From assembly GCA_016630905.1 (NCBI GenBank), contig WBMQ01000002.1:2666001-2730000 (forward strand): 64,000 nucleotides of DNA, in the 5' to 3' direction. Positions within the stretch are counted from its first letter, which is position 1; each line of letters begins with the position of its first letter. The DNA is from Capillidium heterosporum (taxonomy: Eukaryota > Entomophthoromycota > Entomophthoromycetes > Entomophthorales > Capillidiaceae). Positions 55,228-64,000 of the stretch are shown here, piece after piece. The notes below the pieces were generated by a model. That model did not search any database, was not told the DNA's origin, and saw only the letters and a program-made list of their open reading frames with translations. Position numbers and translations under genes: made by a program.

Positions 55228-58200
55228 ACTTGAACGTTTCTTTGAGAATAGAGAAGGGTCTAATTACCAATTTCCAAAGTTTCTAACCTCTCAAATTTGA
55301 AATTCAACTTTGGCAAAAGTTTTGCAAATTGAGTTTTAGATTAGGAAGCGACAAGTTGATTTTTCTGAGTATATGGGACAGACATTAGATACTTGGTATA
55401 GAACTTTAGAGGATATATAATGTATTTAATATATGCCTAGACATTCTATATGTCCTAAATATTTAAAGATACCCAAGTACATATCTGAAATTTCGAGCAA
55501 AATACCTTTTATATAGCCCTAAATTTTAGTTTCTTATAGCACTATTAACACCGCCTTGATATTATCGCTTTCAATTTGATAGCAAAAGTGAAATTTTACT
55601 ATTGAAATCCAGTGTTATGATACTATAAAAATGGTGTAAACCTTGATATAAACTTTTACTATATTTTAGTTAGAACTTATTACTTTACAAACCTCAATTT
55701 GCCTTTATAATAAACGATACATTGTATATTTTACTACCCAACTTTAGCAATGGCTATCAAATAGCCAACTGCTAGCCTATCAGTACAAAAATGAGAACGA
55801 GAATGTTACTAGGTTTGTACATATCTGTTTGGCTGATTATAGGAAAAGGTAATTAAATTAACACTATACAATCGTACTAAGATGGTATTCAGATAACACT
55901 TATCACACCTATATCCATAGAATAAACCTACACTAGGAAACAGGATATATATAAGATCCTATTAATTAGATTTCAACTTTAAGGCCTAGGCTGATGATTA
56001 CTAATTCTTTAATTTGAATCAAAGGATACAATTCGAAATTTGAGCTTAACTGAATACCACTACATTACTTTCATCTGATGGAATGAAGAGCTACATATAC
56101 ATTCCAGTTGTAAAAATATAATTCCGTTTGTATTTTAAGCGTGTATCTATACACTTGATTTCTTTTTTACTAACTATGGCAGTTTATTAGTATAAAAAGT
56201 GAAAATAGAGCACTATATCTGCTAGGAATAAAGTTATCATTATATATATCATATACTAAAAGTTTCACAGCCATCTGTTATATGAAATTTACATCATATA
56301 TGGGACCCCAGTAACTAAGTTTCTTAAAGGCACAAGTACCCAACTCACTATAAAAGGAGTCATTAGAATTTAGATGTAAGTAGCAACATAATCAAAACCG
56401 GCATGAACTTTCTACTTACTATAGCTCTCCTACCACTGCCGTCATAAGCGAGGCATCCCATAATGCTCAAAATTCACACATTTCCAATGCTTCACGATCT
56501 ATCAGAGGAAATAGCATCAATTGCTTCAAGTGAAGTTCAATCTATCGCGGTATTACCAAGGAAAAAGCAAAACTGATTAACAGACTTTGAAGCTTGCAAG
56601 AGGGTAAATGATACGGTCTACATTGATTCCGTGACGATATGTAATGAGCTAGATTCCCAGCTTGCTAAATTCAATCACTCCCACAGACACAGCAATTGAA
56701 TTACTGCATCTACATTCTATACCTTTAGCTTGGCATTAAGTTATCTAATAAATAAACCTACCTCAACCGGAGGTTTAGAAATGCTGTAAATTTTTGTACT
56801 TTGGTGTAGGCCACTTTATCTTTTCACTTTTATTCCAACTCTCTATTACAAGATGAATAGAAACGATAGCGCGTAGCTAAACGTATATTGAAACTTGACA
56901 AAGTAACTTTATTTGTTGGAAAGGAAGTATCTTTATTTAGATTTCTTTAACCACTGTTGGCTAGCCTTCGATTTGTGTAACCTTATATCAACATCATGAA
57001 ATTAAGGTAGAGATACATTAGTAAAAATAAAGCTGTTGTGACAACCTTTTAGCTACTACTCTTTACTACTTATTTCAACATTTACTATAATACCCAAACA
57101 TCATTAAATCGCTCTTCTATAACCTTGAAGTAAACTTCAATATAAACCTAACCATCTCAAGTAAATTTACAATTATTTCAGTTTCTCCTTAGAGATTTTA
57201 ACTCCAATTTTAATATATCCTAATTACTATATACGCATGTAAAATAGGCTATCAACCTCCATTAGATAAACTTCAACCTTTGATTCCCACTTTCTACTAA
57301 CTGACTTGTCAAGTTCATTCCTCTAGCTAGATGAAGAGATAGTCAGCTTGCCTTGTATTGAGGATATACCTTTAATTTACTACCGTAAGGAAATCTTTCT
57401 AAATCAGCAGCAGCTTCACTTAACCAGAATTTAGGCTTATATCTCGGACTCATAGACTACTAGTTCGGCATCTATCTATCAATGCTAGAAATTTCCATTC
57501 CCTTTAGTATGAATTAAGTGTTTAGTTTAGCATTGACTGTTCCCGATTAACCTCTGCATTACCTAAAGTATTAACAACTGTTCAGAAGAACAATATGGAT
57601 ATTGGTACTGATGGATTAGGTAAAACGTTAATTACCAGTATCCAGAGTACTGACTACTAAAGACGAGTCGCCTATATAAGACCCACGGTGGACTTAATAG
57701 TAGATTAAGCAGTTATTAAGTAAACATCTTGGATTATTTGATACCTTTTTTTGCTATAGACATAGTATAGACTTGCTATGATAGTATAATTTAAAACTGA
57801 GAATTAGCATCCTTCTAAGCCAGAGAGTTGCCTGATCTGAACCGAACCCTAGAACTCTATTGAACCAATGAATCCAACCATGCTCCTTAGCCCTATAGCT
57901 ACGATTGGATTATTCCTATCCACTCGTCGCCTCTGGATTAAGCTCTGAGCACAAGCTTCCTCCTTATATAGCCTTATTGTCAACTTCGTTAGCCTTTATG
58001 GAATACTGGCTACTGTTGCCTCTTGACTAACCCCTGCTGGTGAGCATTCTTTGTGGACGCTTTCCAACATATTCTACCAGATTTTACTTATAATACAAAT
58101 GCCAAAAATATACATTCATACTTTATACTATATATCTAACTAATTAAAACCCTTTAGTTTCTAGCTAGCTTAATATCAAGCAGAATTCTTGTGAAAGATA

Positions 58201-58996
58201 GTAATATAATAATAGATGCTTCTATTGGCCTACTTATACAATACATTTCGTAAAAATAAATAATTTATTTGTGTTTTGAATTAAGCTAGAAATAACTATT
58301 TTATCAGTGCTAGATTAATTTTCTATTTGAGAAGCTATTATAAGTTGCTAGTGTATTACCAATCCACTGCTTAATTTAACTAATACTAATAGCTCATAGC
58401 TATAAGAACACTATTTAATGCATAGGAAGGTACAAATAGCCATTAGTATTTTTGGTTGTCTATTTATATATTCTCAATGAAAATCAATCTTTTCCAAATA
58501 TGGTAATTCAGCAATGAACAAATCACTCCTTAGGCGTTTGATAACCTTCAGTTTAATTTTAAAACTATATAAAGATAGTTTAGCAAAGTCACAAAATTTT
58601 AAAAGTACTTACAACGAAATACTATCTAGGCTATATAAAAATATATATCCAGATTTAAATATTATAAGTATAAAATGTACGTACATTGTGGACAGTAAAT
58701 GTTGTCTATTTTTAACTTTTAACTAGCAGCTTAACTGGCTGTTCACTTAAGCTATGATGTTTCCTCCAAGTTACTTTTGAAATAGATTCATATCGTTGGG
58801 CATCACCAACATTTAAAAGTATAATAGTGTTCCAAGAAAATTATGTAGGTGAAAATATCCATTAGATTTTAGACTTGGACTTGATACGGCTTTCAATTAC
58901 ACTTTTAGCTTTCCACATTCTAAACTCTTTGAACTGGTATAAAAGTTTCATTGAAACAATACTTTGATTCAAAAGTCAAAATTAAACCACATTTCT
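55228..58996. other. 3.8 kb gene-poor stretch with decayed secreted-type genes
   Basis: No intact gene is seen. Short signal-peptide-like starts are followed at once by stops: 55791 (MRTRMLLGLYISVWLIIGK), 56403 (MNFLLTIALLPLPS) and about 57868 (MNPTMLLSPIATIGLFLST, then hydrophobic pieces such as SLYSLIVNFVSLYGILATV). The 56403 relic continues to about 56788 with SEASHNAQNSHISNASRSIR, DFEACKRVNDTVYIDSVTIC and other cysteine-containing pieces, broken by several stops and a frame change. An open frame at 58514-58726 (MNKSLLRRLITFSLILKLYK) is unrecognised. Everything else is AT-rich without signal. Confidence 0.4.
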
Positions 58997-59389
58997 ATGT
59001 ACAAGATATTCGCTTTCATCATTTCCTTTATCTTAATGACCTACACACGTACCTACATCATCAAAGCCTGATTCGATGACAATGGTGTCATCAAGTGCTA
59101 AGTACAACCAATCTCAAAATATTGGAATTTGGTAAGAACGATCAAATGTAATGTAAAGGTGAGCATAGCTAGGAGTGCATCGATGCTACCTAATTTATAC
59201 CCAAGCTCAACTTCGAAAGCAAGATTAAGGTGCGACAAGTCAAAAGTCGATATCAAGATCTTTAGGGACAGTCAAGGCAATCGATACACCAGTGGGCTCA
59301 ACCTTAAACCACAGAAGCTTGAAGATAGAGTATACTATATCGGAAGTTCAATTTGTCCTAAGGTAGATGAATCTAATATGGAAACGTGA
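58997..59389 (+). pseudogene. Broken small secreted protein gene A
   Basis: One reading frame runs from the ATG at 58997 (signal peptide MYKIFAFIISFILMTY) to the stop at 59387, about 130 codons, interrupted only by a TGA and a TAA within the first 40 codons after the signal. The second half is well kept: NLVRTIKCNVKVSIARSAS, CDKSKVDIKIFRDSQGNRYT, SGLNLKPQKLEDRVYY. It looks weakly related to the gene at 60310 (same placing of a Cys followed by K-x-(D/L)-I-K-x-F and of L-N-L). No family is recognised. An intron removing the stops is not evident. Probably a recently inactivated secreted protein. Confidence 0.4.
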
Positions 59390-60309
59390 GTTTAGATATC
59401 GTCTGTTCTAAGACCTACTGGTTAGGATTGAACTTTATTTTCAAATTTGCTATTTTAGTTTACTAGCCCTAGTAATATTATTTCAATATACTCTTATTTG
59501 TATCTAATTTAATTAAATTGGCGTCTTACTTAGTTTTTATATTAAGCCTATATGTGGTAACATAGGATTCCAAAGTTAAAGAGCACTCAAAGACAATCCG
59601 ACAGTTGGTCGACAAAAACTGCCAAAAAGGGCTAACAAGGTGAGTCAGTTAAAAACCAACGATTAAAACAATTATATTTTCAAGAGATTAGGTTAGGATA
59701 TCAAAATGAGAAGTGAAGATCGACAGGGTAGCCGACGAAGGGAAGGGGTCAGCGAAAAGTATATCTGGAAATGGATATAAAATAAGGCGTAGAGAAATAT
59801 AAATAAACTATCTAATAACTGTAAACTAAAGCTCTAAATCTTACCATAAAGCTTTGATAGTCGTTTTTATTATAAGAATAAGGTTATTAGAGGGAAAATC
59901 GATGCGCTGGTATTCATACCTTGAAAACATTCTTCCATGCTAGTATCCTCACTTTGTCTCAATATAGTGATGCTATAGGATTGGTCTAAGGTGATAATAG
60001 AAGTGAGGGAGTCAGAAGCAGGAGCTACGATTCTAGTCCCTCACACTACATCTTACTTCAAAGATAGTGGTTGAAAATACATAACGGATCATTTATGATT
60101 TTAAACTAATTTACAGCCAAAAAATACGATAGCCGATATCTCAATTAAAATGTTCAAAAGATCCTACCTATACCAGCATCCTATTTGTCATTATCATGAC
60201 CTTTCTTCAAATATTTCAAGCTATAAATCTAGTACATACTACCCATTTCACTTAAAACAAAGCAAAGCAAAATAGACGCGTCCCTCAAAGCAACTTCCAA
60301 TAAATTACT
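59390..60309. other. No intact gene; possible third relic
   Basis: Around 60150-60260 a hydrophobic segment (ILFVIIMTFLQIFQAINLV) follows an ATG in another frame and looks like the signal peptide of another decayed secreted gene. The rest shows nothing. Confidence 0.3.
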
Positions 60310-60685
60310 ATGTACAGGTTTACCATCATAATCTCACTCCCTATCACACCTGTCTACCCAACAGTATACTACGATGAGACCTACTGGAACACTCATGGTT
60401 TCTTCGATTATCGATTCGCAGTTTATAAGTATCTAAAAGAAATCCAATAGTCACAAGGTAGAATGTCAAAATCCCAGCCAAAATCAATGCCACATGACTA
60501 ACATTAGGTCCAGTGGGGAGTCCGGTCTCAAGTTGCTTATCACTAGGTGCACCGGGGATATACTCAAGTTCAAGGCTGTGGATACAAATTTCAAGCACAC
60601 GTTCGTAACTAAGTTGAACTTGGAACTGTTTCACAACATCAATCCAGCCAGCCAGAACACTGAATGGTATGTCGACGATAGCTAG
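60310..60685 (+). CDS. Small secreted protein gene B (one frame break)
   Basis: The ATG at 60310 opens MYRFTIIISLPITPVYPTVY, a signal-peptide-like start, and continues to KYLKEIQ and a stop at 60448. One base on, the shifted frame reads SHKVECQNPSQNQCHMTNIR and stays open to 60685 (KLLITRCTGDILKFKAVDTN, TKLNLELFHNINPASQNTEW). Dropping one base near 60448 gives a continuous protein of about 125 residues with three or four cysteines. It shares sparse similarity with the broken gene at 58997. The function is unknown. Whether it is a pseudogene or a correct gene with an assembly error cannot be told. Confidence 0.45.
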
Positions 60686-61500
60686 AGTTTCTACAAATCA
60701 TAGGATTTACCTGCTACCTCTACTAACTTTAAAGCTATTTGACATAAGCATCTCTGCCTTCACTTCATTTTTATAAAAATTAGTTTTATATAGCATTGGA
60801 TTGGAGACCTAGCAACTAGCTTCCACTTTAATCTAACCTTACTGTGGCCTACTGTTTTAATTTCAATATAAATTTACAGTATAGTTAAGGTATGAAAACT
60901 GTATATACTACAGCCATTGGTAGGCGTTCAAATATTTTAGGACCTACCCAACTAAAAACTACATATTGTATTCTATAGAAGTGTATTTCCAAAGTGCTTT
61001 GACTATTGAATCCTTACTAGAAGACTGTTCAAAGTAGATAGCTAAGAAGCGACTCAACTAGATCGACCTGATCCCATCGTACATTAGCTACCATCGCCAT
61101 ACCTTTTATTCTTTGAAATGGTAACTGTGGATCTACAAATTTAAAATTAAACGACAAACTTTTATCTAAAAAATTGAATTTAGAGAAGATACCAAGCAAA
61201 GTTGTTGTATACACTTATTGATATATAAATGTCATTTGAACTAGAGTTCTACAGCCTAAAGTTCAATGCACAAAATAGAACTAAGCTATCAGCTCTAAAA
61301 AGATTCTCCTATCAATTAAATTTACCCTAAAATTGTAGTTGAGCTAACTTACTACCTGTAGATAGATACCCAATCCAACCTTGAAAAGACCATATCTCCA
61401 GCATAAAATTCAAATAAAATTTTGTTCAACAAAACTTCATTTTCAAGCTACCATCAATCTTCCAAATAACCCAACTTTTATTAAATAAATCCAAAACTCC
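60686..61500. other. No gene seen
   Basis: AT-rich 3' space of the tRNase Z gene; no coding signal in either direction. Confidence 0.45.
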
Positions 61501-63960
61501 TTAATCCTCCAATAACCCATCTTCATGGAAACTCAGTACCTGCTCGATAGGCTCCGATAATTTTAAAATGGAATCAAATCCTTGGAAGTCCTGACTGCCT
61601 TCTGTAACATCGTAGACTGCTAAATCAAATCCGAAAGCAACATTTTTCTTATCACTTGTACTTAACCCTCCAAAGCCAACGTATCGTTGCGAGAAATGGG
61701 TCAACAAAGTCAACTTCGCATCCATTTCAAAAGCTACTTGCAAAGCCTCGGAGTGGGTCGAATGTTTTTTAGCTTTGGCATCAGCAATCAAATCGTCATC
61801 CATGGTAGCCTCATGTATCAAAAGATCACACCCCTTGCCCATCTGAATGAGACTCTCACTAGGTCTACAGTCGCCTGAGTATACTAGAGAATGCCCGTTC
61901 GATTGCACAATCTTGACACCAAAGGATTGCTGGCAGTGATTGACGCGGCAGGTAGCGATATCTTTCAAATTCAACTGCTCCAGTAACTCCAACTTACGTG
62001 TCTTGGATTTGGAGCCCGCCGTGACATTGGAGTTATCTACCAGTTCAAAGTTGTTGATGGTCTTGAAATTTTCGACACCGGTACGTTCGACGCTGCCAAA
62101 GTCAGTCAAAAACTGGTGTATGAGGCTGGGGGCAACTAGATACCGCGGTCTATTGGCACGATTGGGCAAGTTGTCGATAGCTTGTAATATAGAGATGAGA
62201 CCTAGGTGGTGGTCGGCATGGGGGTGTGATATGTAGATCAAGGTCAAGTTGTCGAGGAAGGTGTTGAAGTCGACACCCAACTTGAAGTGGGCTTGGGGTG
62301 AATCACCGAGGAGTCTATGCAGCTGGGCTAAGGTGCCCTCTCCTACATCCAAAAGGGCAAAGGTTCCATCGGCCATGCGTACCAAATTGGCACTTACGTT
62401 CCGCGTTAACGAAGGGATGGAAGATCCAGTACCCAACGTGCATACCAAAGTCTTTCCAGTGTAATCGGGGGTTACTTCATTATCTTTAGCGACCGCTGAC
62501 TTGAATCTTTCGCCAAGTTGCTTGTACAGCTGCTTCTCAAACTTCTGGACGGGATGTTGGGGGTCCGACCAAACTTTTAAACAGACATCTTTTGGCGTCT
62601 CCTCCAACTTACACTTGGGCTCGATGGAAAATATTTGCCTAGGTAAAGCTACGTTGAGCTTGACATCAAGCCCAAGGTTGGGAAGTTGGTGTTTAGGGGC
62701 TACGTCATAGAACGGGATGGAGAAGATATCCTTGCGCATCAGCTTCATGGCCTGTTGCAGCTTGGCAATGCGAGGGAAGTTGATGAAATTGGAGGTTGTT
62801 GCCTTGTTGGCAACGAGATGCTGGCACTCGGAGTTGAATTGAGTGATAAACTTCTGATAACATGCATCTTGGATGACATCGTCTCCTACCATATGGAATA
62901 CCATACTTACAGTTTTTGCAGCTTGATGAATGGTTTGGTTGTTGATTAGGGCTTTAACATAGTCGACATTGGGACAGTCCACTATCAAAACCTGCTTACC
63001 AGGTCGTCCCTTGTCGACACACTGTTCGGGCAAGATCCACTCACCAGCAGGATTCTGCACCTTGTTGCCAGCTTGCAATTCCTTGAAGATAGCGCCGGGC
63101 TTGAGACCTAGTGCCAAGGCGTTCTTTAAATTGAACTTACCGGGGATGTCTTTGGCTTGACATAGGTATGCATTGATGACTGGTATAGGTTCAGTTGTTG
63201 GCAAGTTGGTGTCAATAAGTCGGCTAGTGATCTGCTTCAACCTACTGCGTTTGGGGAACTTGATAGTGGGGTCGTAGATCTGCTGCAGCGTTTGGTTTTG
63301 GCTCAGCGGTAAAATTCGACTAGCTTCACTGCTGTCGAACACTTGGGAAATTAACTCCAACTTCTCATCTAAATACTTGTCGTTCAAAGTTAACTTACTA
63401 TCTAGCTCGTCCAAGTAGTTTTGATCGTAAGTTGAGGTAGGTAGGATAGGTATCGCAGTTACAGAAATGTTGTCGTCTTTGTAAGTAAGCTGATCCTTGT
63501 ACGTCTCAATAATATCCAAGCTCACACCAGGCCGCCCGATAAAGCTTTTGGTGGAGGCTAAAGCATGGGCCAAGTTTGGTGGCCCCATTAGTGTATACTC
63601 TCTTTTACCACCACCGGCACCCGTCAAGATACAGCCTAGATAGGTCAACATAAATCATAATAAAGATAAGCTACCTGGAAGTCCACCTAAATTGCTCCAT
63701 TTATTCTTCGTTAAAAAGATGGCTTGAAGCTTAGCTAATTTGTAACTGCTCTGGAAGCACATGCGTTGGGTAGTTTCACCACAGTTGAACATGTACCTAC
63801 CGCTATCGAAATGTATTATTAAACTGGGGTTGGTCTCGTTACCAACTTTGCCACTTACTACATGGGCCTGTACTATCATATTTAATCTTAGGTTGGTACT
63901 GAAGTGTCTATGCTTATGTCTATACAAGTGAGTTCTAGCTATTAAATTGGACCCTATCAT
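61501..63960 (-). CDS. TRZ1: Long-form tRNase Z (ELAC2/Trz1 type)
   Basis: This endonuclease removes 3' trailers from precursor tRNAs in nucleus and mitochondria. Two exons are joined by an intron of about 40 nt (about 63635-63674); the protein is about 805 residues, the usual length of the long form. The N-half is the degenerate metallo-lactamase domain (VSGKVGNETNPSLIIHFDSG, FNCGETTQRMCFQ). The C-half is catalytic: LVCTLGTGSSIPSLTRNVSA, LLDVGEGTLAQLHRLLG, the zinc motif SHPHADHHLG, VYSGDCRPSESLIQMGKGCD, LLIHEATMDDDL, AKKHSTHSEAL and LLTHFSQRYVG. The start at 63960 adds a basic, Ser/Thr-containing leader (IARTHLYRHKHRHFSTNLRL) before a second Met at residue 28, so alternative starts could give mitochondrial and nuclear forms. 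Confidence 0.94.
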
Positions 63961-64000
63961 TAATTTCTATTCTCTATATTCTATTTATACAGTTGTTGAA

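Noticed and set aside
58514-58726. 70-codon ATG frame MNKSLLRRLITF
   Set aside because: Hydrophobic start but no cleavage site, no cysteine pattern, no splice signals and no paralogue seen; kept only as a note in the spacer entry.
61687-63160. Plus-strand open frames within the tRNase Z region
   Set aside because: Antisense shadows of a conserved exon with clear zinc-binding motifs on the minus strand.

Overview
The window is eukaryotic nuclear DNA from an AT-rich, intron-rich fungus. The fungal assignment rests on a stand-alone saccharopine reductase (alpha-aminoadipate route to lysine), a tunnel-type mRNA 5'-triphosphatase, an Nvj2-type SMP protein and a zuotin-type J-protein. Introns are very short (about 31 to 70 nt), start mostly with GTA and end in TTTAG, TTAG or CAG. 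A cysteine-sulfinate/glutamate-type decarboxylase and large secreted-protein families would suit an early-diverging lineage such as an entomophthoralean fungus, but I cannot fix the species. I saw no tRNA, rRNA, CRISPR or intact transposon.

Layout. 1-11 kb is accessory: a tandem array of secreted GDSL/SGNH esterases (three long copies and one internally deleted relic, with repeated flanks), followed by a decayed GMC oxidoreductase. 11.6-20.6 kb holds an unrecognised nuclear-type protein with PIP-box and SUMO-interaction-like motifs, a short-chain dehydrogenase, an arrestin-fold protein and a hypothetical gene. 21-25 kb has two paralogous small cysteine-rich secreted proteins separated by decayed secreted-type genes. 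26-38 kb holds a bestrophin-like channel, Rab5, a class 3 lipase, saccharopine reductase and zuotin. 40-55 kb is a dense housekeeping block: PLP decarboxylase and ASA1-like WD40 protein (divergent), Nvj2-like lipid-transfer protein and mRNA triphosphatase (divergent), a triple-KH RNA-binding protein, ribosomal protein S7 and the GTPase NOG2. 55-61 kb is again a field of broken small secreted genes. The window closes with long-form tRNase Z.

Function. The housekeeping genes concentrate on RNA and translation (capping, tRNA 3' processing, 60S assembly, S7, ribosome-associated chaperone, KH protein) and membranes (Rab5, SMP, bestrophin, arrestin). The accessory genes are secreted hydrolases and cysteine-rich proteins, as expected of a fungus feeding on or infecting a host.

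A recurring oddity is single-base frame breaks in otherwise well preserved genes. They occur in every GDSL copy, in zuotin, in the bestrophin-like gene and in saccharopine reductase. Most are +1 insertions. Assembly error is the simplest explanation, but it needs checking. Exon limits below were read by eye from splice signals and frame continuity.
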